A stretch of DNA of 64,000 bases from Brevundimonas poindexterae (GTDB lineage: Bacteria > Pseudomonadota > Alphaproteobacteria > Caulobacterales > Caulobacteraceae). Below are positions 34,642-43,400 of this stretch, in pieces. The stretch is from assembly GCF_020524625.1 (NCBI RefSeq), contig NZ_JAIVLL010000001.1, positions 558,001 to 622,000 of the forward strand. Reading direction: 5' to 3'. Under the pieces are notes generated by a model. The model saw only the letters and a program-made list of their open reading frames with translations, did no database searches and was not told the origin of the DNA. A program made the translations under genes and the position numbers. Numbering within the stretch: position 1 is the stretch's first letter; each line of letters opens with the position of its first letter.

Positions 34642-35628
34642 TCAGACCCTCCAGGCGCGGGCGGCACGCCAGGCGATCAGGGCGAACAGCGGGGCACCGA
34701 CCAGCGCCGTGAATACGCCCAGCTTCAGCTCCTGATCCGTCGGGGTGACCCGGGTCAGCAGGTCCGCCACCGCGAGGATCAATCCGCCCGCCAGCGCCGA
34801 GGGCATCAGCACCCGCCCCGGATCAGCCCGCACTGCGGCCCGCACGAGGTGCGGCGCCACCAGACCGACAAAGCCGATGACACCGGCAGCCGCTACGGCC
34901 GCGCCGGCCGCCACACTGGCCGCGATCAGGGCAAGCAGCCGAAGCCGGTCCAGCGGCAGGCCCAGGGTACGGGCGGTCTCGTCGCCCAGCGACAGGGCCT
35001 TCAGCCCCGGGGCGCTCCACACCGCCAGAAGACTGGCCGGGGCCAGCGCCAGCGCCACCCACAGCACATCGCCCCAGCCCCGGTTCTGCACCGATCCCAG
35101 CAGCCAGCCCATGACCTCGGCGGTCGCGATCGGCGACGGCGACAGGTTGAAGATCAGGGCGGTGGCCGCGCCCGCGAAACTCGACAGGGCCACGCCGAAC
35201 AGGATCAGGGCCTCTGGCGCCCGGATGCGCGCCGCGAAGGCGACAAGCGCCGCAGCGCCTAAACCGGCGCCCGCCATGGCCGCCAGTTCAACCGCGCCCG
35301 GCACCAGCCCGGCCCCGGCGACCAGCACCAGCGCCCCGCCCAGACTGGCGGTGGCGGAAACCCCCAGCACCCCCGGCTCGGCCAGCGGATTGCGCAGCAG
35401 CCCCTGCATCAATGCCCCGGACAGGCCGAGGGCCGCCCCGACCACCAGCGCGCACAGCGACCGGGGCGCCCGCACCTGCCACAGGATCTGGCCCGGGCCC
35501 GAGGCCGGGTCGCGCAGGGCTTCGGCATATTGCGCACCCGACAACAGAACCTCGCCGCCCAGCAGGCCCGCGATGAGGGCGATGACGAGCGCACCGCCGA
35601 GCAGGAGACTGATGCGGGCGGGGGTCAT
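34642..35628 (-). CDS. FecCD/BtuC-family ABC permease
   Basis: A 328-residue polytopic permease of the BtuC/FhuB/FecCD family, about nine or ten membrane segments. Typical motifs are [34 protein letters not shown] and [18 protein letters not shown] 35628 overlaps the binding-protein stop by four bases. Confidence 0.92.
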   Translation of the reverse strand: MTPARISLLLGGALVIALIAGLLGGEVLLSGAQYAEALRDPASGPGQILWQVRAPRSLCALVVGAALGLSGALMQGLLRNPLAEPGVLGVSATASLGGALVLVAGAGLVPGAVELAAMAGAGLGAAALVAFAARIRAPEALILFGVALSSFAGAATALIFNLSPSPIATAEVMGWLLGSVQNRGWGDVLWVALALAPASLLAVWSAPGLKALSLGDETARTLGLPLDRLRLLALIAASVAAGAAVAAAGVIGFVGLVAPHLVRAAVRADPGRVLMPSALAGGLILAVADLLTRVTPTDQELKLGVFTALVGAPLFALIAWRAARAWRV

Positions 35629-36449
35629 GATGCCTCCCGCAGGGCCGCCAGCGCGGGCACGGCATCGGCCATGAACCATGCCGGGCAGGTCAGGACGGCA
35701 GCGGGCAGGCGGGTATGGGGCCGGGCCTCGACCAGCCCCTGCACCAGCGGATGCCGCCCGGCCCCCCGCCGGTCCGCGCGCACCTGATCGTAAAAGCCCA
35801 GTACAAACCGCTCGGGCGGGTTCATCGCGAGACGCTCGACCCGGACCGGGCCATAGCCGGCATGATCAGCGGCGTTCTCGAGACCCGCCGCCTTCAGCGT
35901 GGCGTCCACCAGCGTTCCACCGCCGGTCGTGAAGCCGCCACTGGTGAGATACAGGGCAGACACAGGGGCATGCCCGGCCCCGGGCGCGCCACGGGCCAAT
36001 GTGCCTCGCATGTCCGAGATCAGGGCCTCGCCCTCCGCCTCGCGGTTGAGGGCCTCGGCCACACGGGCAATGTTGTCCTCGACCGTCGCATAGTCGGGCG
36101 CATCGGCAATCGTCACCACGGTGATGCCCCGCTTCTCTAGCGCGGCCAGCAGATGCGCATCCCCGCCCCAGTAGCGAACCACGACATCCGGGGCCCGGGC
36201 CACCACGGCCTCCAGCGTCGGGCGGACCTTCCGGTGGCCGGCTGCCTCGGCGCGCAGATACGAGTCCGGATCGTCGGCGCGCGGCGAGAGCGACAGGTCA
36301 TGCCCTTCACCCAAGGCCAGCACATACTGGTCGGCGCACTGGTCCAGCGCCATGACGCGCAGGGCGCCGTCTGCCCGCCCGGTCGGCGCAGCACTGCACC
36401 CGGCCAGCAGCAGGAGGCAGACAGTCAGCCCGGCAGCAGGCGTTCTCAC
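35625..36449 (-). CDS. Periplasmic substrate-binding lipoprotein (BtuF/FepB type)
   Basis: A 274-residue binding protein with a lipobox LLAGC at about residues 14-18 and a two-lobe periplasmic-binding layout (DQCADQYVLAL; APDVVVRYWGG). It starts with GTG at 36449, overlapping the TetR stop as GTGA, so regulator and transporter are coupled. No TonB-dependent receptor is adjacent. The region upstream is coding, leaving no room for a cobalamin riboswitch directly ahead of it. Confidence 0.87.
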   Translation of the reverse strand: MRTPAAGLTVCLLLLAGCSAAPTGRADGALRVMALDQCADQYVLALGEGHDLSLSPRADDPDSYLRAEAAGHRKVRPTLEAVVARAPDVVVRYWGGDAHLLAALEKRGITVVTIADAPDYATVEDNIARVAEALNREAEGEALISDMRGTLARGAPGAGHAPVSALYLTSGGFTTGGGTLVDATLKAAGLENAADHAGYGPVRVERLAMNPPERFVLGFYDQVRADRRGAGRHPLVQGLVEARPHTRLPAAVLTCPAWFMADAVPALAALREAS

Positions 36450-37075
36450 GCGCGGATCAGGCCGCCGAACACGGTATCGAGCATGGTCCCGACCAGACGA
36501 TCGCGCTCGACCCAGCCGAAATAGGGCTTGGTGATCATCAGCGAGACCACGCCGTGCCCTCCGGCCCAGATCACCTGGGCCGCCGTGCGGGCATCGGTGG
36601 TCAGGCGACCGGCGGCCTCGACCTCGCGCACCACGGTTTCAAACGCGTCGAACAGGGCGCTGCCGACTTCCTGCGCCGCCGTCTGGGCACCCGCGTCAGC
36701 TTCCTGCGGGCGGGTCAGATAGATCAGGCGATAGGCATTCGGGTTTTCGAATCCGAACTCGACATAGGCCTCGATCAGGGCCCGCAGCCGGACCTCGGGC
36801 GCCGCCTTCAGATTGGCGATGTGTCCCATCGACCGGTCCAGCGACTGGAAGGCCTCCTTGCAGATTTCCAGCAGGATCGCCGCCTTGTCCGGAAAGTGCA
36901 TATAGAGGGCCGTGGACGACAGGCCGACCTCGTCCGCGATCTTGCGGATGGTCGCCCCGTCATAGCCGCGCTCGACGAAGATCCGCTCGGCCGCCGCCAG
37001 GATTTCCGCCCGCCGCACATGACCCTCGCCCTTGGGCTTGCGCGTGGACTTCGGTCGGGTGGCGGGGGTGGGCAA
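36446..37075 (-). CDS. TetR-family regulator heading the importer operon
   Basis: About 209 residues. The N-terminal HTH reads RRAEILAAAERIFVERGYDGATIRKIADEVG and STALYMHFPDKAAIL; the C-terminal part has WAGGHGVVSLM, typical of the WHG-type TetR ligand domain. Start is uncertain: TTG 37075 has GGAGAG 7 bases upstream, GTG 37018 has GAGG, and the long frame to 37255 would overlap the divergent glycosyltransferase. It probably represses its own operon and/or that neighbour; the ligand is unknown. Confidence 0.83.
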   Translation of the reverse strand: MPTPATRPKSTRKPKGEGHVRRAEILAAAERIFVERGYDGATIRKIADEVGLSSTALYMHFPDKAAILLEICKEAFQSLDRSMGHIANLKAAPEVRLRALIEAYVEFGFENPNAYRLIYLTRPQEADAGAQTAAQEVGSALFDAFETVVREVEAAGRLTTDARTAAQVIWAGGHGVVSLMITKPYFGWVERDRLVGTMLDTVFGGLIRA

Positions 37076-37194
37076 GCCGGGGCTCTCCGTGGCGTCGAGG
37101 TCCTGCCTTACCCCGTCTTCCTTCCCCTTGCCAGTTTGACGGCATGGCTTGCCCGCGCCGCATACCGTCGTTAACCGAAAGGACGGGAGGGGGC

Positions 37195-38727
37195 ATGGAC
37201 GCATTGGCCAACACTGCGCGGCTGGACCGTGCTGCGGCGCCGTATGGGCCACCACGGCACCTGAGCGCTGCCGAGCGTTGGCTGACGCCGGGCCAGGGAG
37301 TGTTTGTCGGGCTGCTGCTCATGGGGATCGTCGTCTGGCTGTCGCGCGACGCCGGCGGCGCCTGGCACACGGCCTCCATCGTGGTGCCGGGGACCTTTCT
37401 CGTCGCCGCCCTGTGGCGCCTGTTGCTGATCGGGGTGTCGCTACGCCCTGCGGCCCCGATCCAGCCGGTCGCCGACCTGCCCCGCTACACTGTGGTGGCC
37501 GCCCTGCACGACGAGGCCGAGGTCCTGCCCCAGTTGGTCGCCCATCTGGCGGCCCTCGACTATCCCGCCGACCGGCTGCAGGGCTTCCTGGCCCTCGAGG
37601 CCCACGATCACGACACCATCGAGGCCGCCTGGGCGGCGGACCGGCCAGACTGGCTATCGATCCTGATTGTCCCCCCCGGAAAGCCCCAGACCAAGCCGCG
37701 CGCCCTCAATCACGCCCTCGCCCGCGCCACGGGGGACCTGATCACTGTCTATGACGCCGAGGACGAGCCGGACCCCCTTCAACTGCGTGAGGCGGCGGGC
37801 CGGTTTGCCAGCGATCCGGAGGGCACCCTCGCCTGTTTGCAGGCGCCCCTGCGCATCCGCCGCCGCAGCGCCAGCCCGGACGCCTCACCCTTCCTCGATC
37901 GCCAGTTCGCCGTCGAATATGCCGCCCTGTTCGAGGTGGCCCTGCCGGGCATGACGCGTCTCGGCCTGCCCTTCCCGCTGGGCGGCACCAGCAACCACTT
38001 CCGCGTCGACATCCTGCGTCAGGTGGGCGGCTGGGACCCGTGGAATGTGACCGAGGATGCCGATCTCGGCTTTCGCCTGTGGCGGCATGGCTATCGTCTC
38101 GGGGTGCTGGGCCGTCCGACGTGGGAGACCCCGCCCGGCGACCTGCGCGCCTGGCTGCCCCAGCGGAACCGCTGGATGAAGGGCTATATGCAGACCTTCG
38201 GCGTGCATACGCGGCGACCGCTCGGTCTGCGCCTGCGAGGACTGGTCGCCCTGGTCATGACGCTGGGTGTGTCGCTGGCCTCGGCCGCCGTTCATGCGCC
38301 CTCGGTCGCCTGGGTCATGGCGGCGGTCATGGTGGCCTTCGACGCCGGTCTCACGCCGGCCACGCCGGTGCCGGCGCTCAGCGTGCTGCTGCTGGGTGCG
38401 TCCGTGGCCTGGGTCTCGGCCCTGATCGGCGCCCGGCGGGCCGGGGTGCCCTATGGCCTCTTCGACATGCTTCAGGCCCCGGCCTACTGGTCGCTACTCA
38501 GCCTGGCCCTCGTCCACGCAGCCTTCCGGCTCGTCACCCAGCCCTTCGCCTGGGACAAGACGCACCATAGCCCCGATCCGGTCGACCGCCCGAGTGCCGA
38601 CGACGAGTCCGATCGGCAGGCCGACCCAGGACCGTTTGCGGGCGCGAATGATGACCTGCGTCAGAAGCCGAGGGCACGCCGTCTGGCCAGCGCGTCGGCA
38701 GGCCAGAACTCTTCGATGCCCGGATAG
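37195..38727 (+). CDS. Membrane-bound family 2 glycosyltransferase
   Basis: A 510-residue GT-A enzyme. Two N-terminal membrane segments (about 40-80), catalytic DAEDEPDP as the D-x-D site, TEDADLGFR as the acceptor-base motif, and QRNRWMKG as the Q-x-x-R-W motif of processive enzymes are followed by several C-terminal membrane segments. It is probably involved in extracellular polysaccharide synthesis. ATG 37195 has GGGAGGGGG upstream. The hydrophilic tail after about residue 455 is poorly conserved-looking and overlaps the convergent GFA gene by 67 bases. Confidence 0.88.
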   Translation: MDALANTARLDRAAAPYGPPRHLSAAERWLTPGQGVFVGLLLMGIVVWLSRDAGGAWHTASIVVPGTFLVAALWRLLLIGVSLRPAAPIQPVADLPRYTVVAALHDEAEVLPQLVAHLAALDYPADRLQGFLALEAHDHDTIEAAWAADRPDWLSILIVPPGKPQTKPRALNHALARATGDLITVYDAEDEPDPLQLREAAGRFASDPEGTLACLQAPLRIRRRSASPDASPFLDRQFAVEYAALFEVALPGMTRLGLPFPLGGTSNHFRVDILRQVGGWDPWNVTEDADLGFRLWRHGYRLGVLGRPTWETPPGDLRAWLPQRNRWMKGYMQTFGVHTRRPLGLRLRGLVALVMTLGVSLASAAVHAPSVAWVMAAVMVAFDAGLTPATPVPALSVLLLGASVAWVSALIGARRAGVPYGLFDMLQAPAYWSLLSLALVHAAFRLVTQPFAWDKTHHSPDPVDRPSADDESDRQADPGPFAGANDDLRQKPRARRLASASAGQNSSMPG

Positions 38728-39125
38728 AAGACGTCAAATGAAGGTGTATCCGCGGGCAGACCCACCCACGGCAGTTTCGAGCGGGTGAAGATGTGAACAT
38801 CGGGCGGCAACCGGGCCGGCTCATCCAGCGTGCCGACCCGCAGGAACACCATCGTGCGCCGGCGACCGTAGTCCGACCACACCGTGGTTTCGCAAGCGTC
38901 GCACCGGTACAGATCGTGGGGTCGTCCGCTGTCGGTCGGCAGGGTGGTCACGGCGGTCGCCCCCTGCTCGATCTCGATGTTGTCGCGCTCGATGATGGCG
39001 TTGATGACAAAGCCACTGCCAGTCTGCCGCTGGCAATCCTTGCAGTGGCAACAGTGCACGATCATCGGCTCGGCCTTGAGGCGATAGCGCAACGCCCCGC
39101 ACCCACATCCCCCCGTCAGCTTCAA
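38661..39125 (-). CDS. GFA-family zinc protein
   Basis: A 154-residue protein with the glutathione-dependent formaldehyde-activating (GFA) cysteine set: GGCGCGALRY, HCCHCKDCQ and RCDACET, binding zinc. Activity on formaldehyde-glutathione is doubtful for most homologues. The start is set at TTG 39125 because LKLTGGCGCGALRY is the usual beginning; another TTG at 39185 would add 20 residues. Its 3' end overlaps the convergent glycosyltransferase. Confidence 0.83.
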   Translation of the reverse strand: MKLTGGCGCGALRYRLKAEPMIVHCCHCKDCQRQTGSGFVINAIIERDNIEIEQGATAVTTLPTDSGRPHDLYRCDACETTVWSDYGRRRTMVFLRVGTLDEPARLPPDVHIFTRSKLPWVGLPADTPSFDVFYPGIEEFWPADALARRRALGF

Positions 39126-39240
39126 TGCCGTCTCGTCCCTCCCAGAGGCCTTGAGGAATTCGGCGCCGCTACGACCGGAAGTCAACGGGGTCGTGTACCC
39201 TCTCTGGACGCGGCCCCGCCGCTGCGCTTAAGCAGCCCCC

Positions 39241-40137
39241 ATGGCCACACGACTGTCCGCACATCCTGATGTCCTGATGACCCGCGCCTGGGGCGACTAT
39301 GCCCTGGTCGACTCTGGTCAGGGGCGGAAGCTGGAACGCTATGGGCGCCACACCGTGGTCCGGCCCGAGCCCCAGTGCGTGTGGGAGCCGCGCAACGCGG
39401 ATGCCTTGGACCGCGCCGATGCCCTGTTCGATCCCCAAGGCGAGGACGACGACGGCCGCTGGCGCTTTGGCGGAAAGCCGATCGAGGCCTTTCCTTTGTC
39501 CTGGGGCGATGTGCGCTTCACCGCGCGGTTCACGCCGTTTCGCCATCTGGCCTTCTTCCCGGAGCAGGCGGCCAACTGGGCCTGGCTGGACCAGCGCATC
39601 AGGGCCCGCAAGCGCCCGACGCGCATCCTGAACCTGTTCGGCTATACGGGCGTCGCCTCGCTGGTCTGTTCGGCCGCCGGCGCCGAGGTCACCCACGTCG
39701 ATGCCTCGAAGAAGTCGGTTGCCTGGGCGCGCGAGAATGCCGAACTGTCAGGTCTCGCCGACCGACCGATCCGCTGGATCGTCGAGGACGCCCGCCGCTA
39801 TGCCGCCCGCGAGCGCAAGCGTGGCTCGCTCTATGACGGCATCATCCTCGATCCGCCGAAATACGGGCGCGGCCCGACGGGCGAGGTCTGGCGTCTGTTC
39901 GAGGACCTGCCGGGCCTGCTGGCGGACTGCGCCGCCATTCTGGAGCCCGACGCAGACTTCCTGCTGCTCAACGCCTATGCGGCGCGCATCTCAGGCCTGT
40001 CGCTGGCCCATCTGATGGATCAGGCCACCGCCGGGCGTGCGGGCCGGATCGACTGGGGCGAGCTGGCCCTGGCCGAAGAGGGCGACGATGCCCGCGCCAT
40101 CGGCCTCAGCTTCTTTGCCCGCTGGTCCGCCACATGA
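39241..40137 (+). CDS. Class I SAM methyltransferase, RlmI/RlmK-like
   Basis: A 298-residue methyltransferase. The SAM-binding region is RILNLFGYTGVASLVCSAAGAEVTHVD with following ASKKSVAWARENA, and the catalytic loop DPPKYGRG fits rRNA base methyltransferases. It lacks the N-terminal PUA domain of RlmI, so the target is uncertain. Its stop overlaps the downstream SpoU-type gene by four bases, suggesting a shared role in rRNA or tRNA modification. Confidence 0.87.
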   Translation: MATRLSAHPDVLMTRAWGDYALVDSGQGRKLERYGRHTVVRPEPQCVWEPRNADALDRADALFDPQGEDDDGRWRFGGKPIEAFPLSWGDVRFTARFTPFRHLAFFPEQAANWAWLDQRIRARKRPTRILNLFGYTGVASLVCSAAGAEVTHVDASKKSVAWARENAELSGLADRPIRWIVEDARRYAARERKRGSLYDGIILDPPKYGRGPTGEVWRLFEDLPGLLADCAAILEPDADFLLLNAYAARISGLSLAHLMDQATAGRAGRIDWGELALAEEGDDARAIGLSFFARWSAT

Positions 40138-40931
40138 GCGGCCGTCTGATCACCTCCCTGACCAATGACACCGTCAAGTCGGTGCGCGCCCTGCACATGC
40201 GCAAGGAGCGCGAGGCCACGGGCCGCTTCCTGTCAGAAGGCCTGAAATTTATCGGCGAAGCCCTTGATATGGGTCATACTCCCAAACTCCTGCTGGTCGG
40301 GATGGAGGCGCGCCCGCATGCCCTGTTGGACCGCGCCCGCGCTGCCACCGAGGCGGCCGGAGGCGAGGTGGTCACCGTCACCCACCCCATCCTCGAAAAG
40401 ATCAGCCGGCGCGAGAATCCGCAGACGGTGCTGGCCGTCTTCGATCAGGTCTACACCCCGCTGGACGCCCTCGACCCCGCCAGCGCGCCCGCCTGGATCG
40501 CCCTCGAGCAGGTGCGCGATCCCGGCAACCTCGGCACCATCATCCGCACCGCCGACGCGGCGGGCTGTGGCGGTGTCATCCTGATCGGCGACTGCGTGGA
40601 TCCCTTCTCGGTCGAGGCCGTGCGCGCCACCATGGGCTCGGTGTTCGCGGTCACGATCACGCGCACGACGCCCGAGGCCTTCCTCGACTGGCGCAAGTCT
40701 TGGCCCGGCAGTGTGATCGGCACCCGGCTGGACGCGACCGTCACCCCCTCCTCCGCCCATTTCGTCCGACCCAGCCTTATTCTGATGGGCAATGAACAGG
40801 CTGGCCTGACCGACGCCCTCGCCGCCGCCTGCGACGTCAATGTCAAAATCCCCATGCGCGGCCGCGCCGACAGCCTGAACCTCGCCATCGCGACGGGCAT
40901 CATGGCCTATGCCGCGACGGAGGAGCGCTAG
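40134..40931 (+). CDS. SpoU/TrmH-family RNA 2'-O-methyltransferase (paralogue 1)
   Basis: A 265-residue knotted methyltransferase. An N-terminal substrate-binding region (KEREATGRFLSEGLKFI) is followed by SPOUT motifs: LEQVRDPGNLGTIIRTADAAG, LILMGNEQAGL, and IPMRGRADSLNLAIATG. RlmB-like or related specificity; the exact nucleotide is not predictable. It converges on hrpB with a 4-base overlap. Confidence 0.9.
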   Translation: MSGRLITSLTNDTVKSVRALHMRKEREATGRFLSEGLKFIGEALDMGHTPKLLLVGMEARPHALLDRARAATEAAGGEVVTVTHPILEKISRRENPQTVLAVFDQVYTPLDALDPASAPAWIALEQVRDPGNLGTIIRTADAAGCGGVILIGDCVDPFSVEAVRATMGSVFAVTITRTTPEAFLDWRKSWPGSVIGTRLDATVTPSSAHFVRPSLILMGNEQAGLTDALAAACDVNVKIPMRGRADSLNLAIATGIMAYAATEER

Positions 40932-43384
40932 GTCCCTCTTGGCTTGGCGCGGCTCGTGGGCGCGGCATTGGCCGGGTCCTCCGGCCAGGGGTGCCTCGGA
41001 TAACGTCCGCGCATCTCGGCCCGCACGGCGGCCCATGAGCCCTTCCAGAATCCCGGCAGGTCCTTCGTCACCTGAACGGGACGGCGCGCGGGCGACAGCA
41101 GGGCGAGAGTCAGCGGCACGCGGCCGTCGCCGACCGCCGGATGGCTCTTCACCCCGAACAATTCCTGCACCCGGATATCGACGCGCGGCCCGCCCTCAGC
41201 GGCATAGTCGATGGCGGCCGAGCCCAGCGGCGTCTCCAGCCGCGCGGGCGCCAGCCGGTCCAGATCGCGCACCCGGTCCCACGGAATGAGCGCCCGCAGC
41301 CCCTGCTCCACGGCGCCGTCCGCAATGCCGTCCAGGCCATGGACACCGTCCAGAAGCGGCCAGAGCCAGACCTCGCGCGCCTCCATCAGCCCCGCTTCCG
41401 ACACATCCGGCCAGCCGTCGTCCAGTGCGCGCAGAAAGGCCAACCGCGCCCGCAAAGCAGAGGCCCGCTCGCCCCAGCGCAGACCCTTCAATCCCTCGCG
41501 ATCAACTGTTGATCTCAGCAAGGCACCGATCTGGTCGCGGTCCGGCGCGCCCAAGGCGACCTCCTCGACCACCAGCTCCCCGATGCGCTTCAGGCGGCGC
41601 ACCTCCATCCGGCCGGAAGGCGTGCGCACGAGACGCTCCTCCTCGACCATCCGGTGGCCGAGGGCCTCGATATCGACCGGACAGGCCAGCCGGATCCGGT
41701 CCCCGCTGACCCCGCCGCTCAGCTCTGCGACCGCCAGCCATGGCTCCGACGCCAGGGCATCGGTCGGGTCCAGCGAGGCGCCCCGGCCGGAGGCCAGCCG
41801 AACCTCGCCCGGCTTGCCGCGCGCCCGGGCCACCCGCTCGGGAAAGGCCTCGACGACGAGCAAACCGGGATCCACGTCCTGACCCTTGCCTCCCCCCGCC
41901 AGACGCGCCCAGCGGTCGGCCAGTTTCAGCGCATCGCGGGCCCGGGGGGAGCGATCCCGCTCCAGCGCCTCCAGCCGGTCGCGCAGATCGGTCGAGGTGC
42001 CGCCCAGCCCCGGCTCTCCCAGAATGGCGGCGATGCGGGCTCCCGTCAGGGCATCGCCCCGGTCCGAGGCCACTGCCACCATATGCGCCAGCCGCGGGCT
42101 CATCGGCAGCTCGGCCATCCGCTGGCCGTGCGGCGTCAGATCGCCCCTGTCGTACAGCGCCCCCAGCCGGGTCAGGACCGCCCGCGCTTCGGCAAAGGCC
42201 CCCGCTGGCGGCGGATCGATCAGGGCCAGCCCCTCGGACGACCGCGCCCCCCACCGCGCCAGATCCAGCGCCAGCCCGGTCAGGTCAGCCTCAAGGATTT
42301 CTGCGGGCTGCTCGGGGATCAGGCCCCGGCTCTGTTCTTCGTCCCACAGGCGATAGCAGGTGCCCGGCCCGACGCGCCCGGCCCGGCCCCGCCGCTGATC
42401 GGCTGAGGCGCGACTGACGCGCACGGTCGCCAGTCGGGTCAGGCCGCTGGCTGGATCAAAGCGCGGCACCCGCGACAGGCCGCTGTCGACCACCGCCGTG
42501 ACCCCCGGCAAGGTCAGGCTGGTCTCGGCCACCGCCGAGGCCAGGATCACACGCCGCTGACCGGGTGGCGGCGCGGACAGGGCGCGATCCTGCACGGCAC
42601 GGTCCAGCCCGCCGTAGAGGGACACCACCTCAACATCTGACGAAAGCCGGGCCTCGGACAAGGCGCGCGCCGCGCGGTGGATCTCCGACTGGCCGGGCAG
42701 GAATACGAGCACCGATCCCGGGGTCTCGCCCAGCGCCCGACGCACGGCGCGGGTGACGCTCGCCTCAAGCCGCTCGGCGGGGTTACTGCCCAGATGAATC
42801 GTCTCGACCGGAAAGGCGCGACCCTCGGCCTCGATCACCGGCGGGCCGTCCAGCACCCGCACAATGGACGCCACATTCAGGGTGGCGGACATGACCACCA
42901 GCTTCAGGTCGGGGCGCAGCAGCTCCTGCGTCTGGCGGGCCAGGGCCAGCCCCAGATCGGCGTCCAGACTTCGCTCGTGGAATTCGTCGAACAGGACGGC
43001 GGCCACCCCTTCGAGCCCCGGATCGGCGATGATCCTGCGGGTGAAGATGCCCTCAGTGATCACCTCGATACGGGTCTTCGGACCGACGCGGCTTTGCAAC
43101 CGGGTGCGATAGCCAACGGTCTCGCCCACCGGCTCGCCGCGCAGATCCGCCATTCGTTCGGCGGCGGCCCGGGCGGCCAGCCTGCGGGGCTCGAGCACAA
43201 GGATGGTGCCGGCGCGACCGATCTCGCTGTCCAGCAGGACCAAGGGAACGCCGGTGGTCTTGCCCGCACCCGGCGGGGCGCCCAGCACGACGGCCGGGTG
43301 GTCCCGGACCGCCGCGATCAGGCGGTCCAGAACCTCATGGATAGGCAGGTCGGACGCCGCATTGCGGCCAGGCGTGGTCGTCAC
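40928..43384 (-). CDS. hrpB: ATP-dependent helicase HrpB
   Basis: An 818-residue DEAH-box helicase. Walker A GAPPGAGKTT is at 35-44, the DEAH box appears as DEFH in LFDEFHERSLDADLG, with SATLN and the QRRGRAGRVGPG motif VI, then the HrpB-specific C-terminal domain. The role is uncertain, in RNA metabolism by homology. The start is GTG at 43384. Confidence 0.93.
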   Translation of the reverse strand: MTTTPGRNAASDLPIHEVLDRLIAAVRDHPAVVLGAPPGAGKTTGVPLVLLDSEIGRAGTILVLEPRRLAARAAAERMADLRGEPVGETVGYRTRLQSRVGPKTRIEVITEGIFTRRIIADPGLEGVAAVLFDEFHERSLDADLGLALARQTQELLRPDLKLVVMSATLNVASIVRVLDGPPVIEAEGRAFPVETIHLGSNPAERLEASVTRAVRRALGETPGSVLVFLPGQSEIHRAARALSEARLSSDVEVVSLYGGLDRAVQDRALSAPPPGQRRVILASAVAETSLTLPGVTAVVDSGLSRVPRFDPASGLTRLATVRVSRASADQRRGRAGRVGPGTCYRLWDEEQSRGLIPEQPAEILEADLTGLALDLARWGARSSEGLALIDPPPAGAFAEARAVLTRLGALYDRGDLTPHGQRMAELPMSPRLAHMVAVASDRGDALTGARIAAILGEPGLGGTSTDLRDRLEALERDRSPRARDALKLADRWARLAGGGKGQDVDPGLLVVEAFPERVARARGKPGEVRLASGRGASLDPTDALASEPWLAVAELSGGVSGDRIRLACPVDIEALGHRMVEEERLVRTPSGRMEVRRLKRIGELVVEEVALGAPDRDQIGALLRSTVDREGLKGLRWGERASALRARLAFLRALDDGWPDVSEAGLMEAREVWLWPLLDGVHGLDGIADGAVEQGLRALIPWDRVRDLDRLAPARLETPLGSAAIDYAAEGGPRVDIRVQELFGVKSHPAVGDGRVPLTLALLSPARRPVQVTKDLPGFWKGSWAAVRAEMRGRYPRHPWPEDPANAAPTSRAKPRGT

Positions 43385-43400
43385 GGCGTCCGGCTCAGGG

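Noticed and set aside
30819..34667. A 1282-codon minus-strand frame reading through dapA
   Set aside because: Only the last 294 codons are dapA. The rest is antisense to the lytic transglycosylase and out of frame with the ABC ATPase.
36450..36520. Cobalamin riboswitch ahead of the binding protein
   Set aside because: The region codes for the TetR regulator, with no B12-box-like conserved core.
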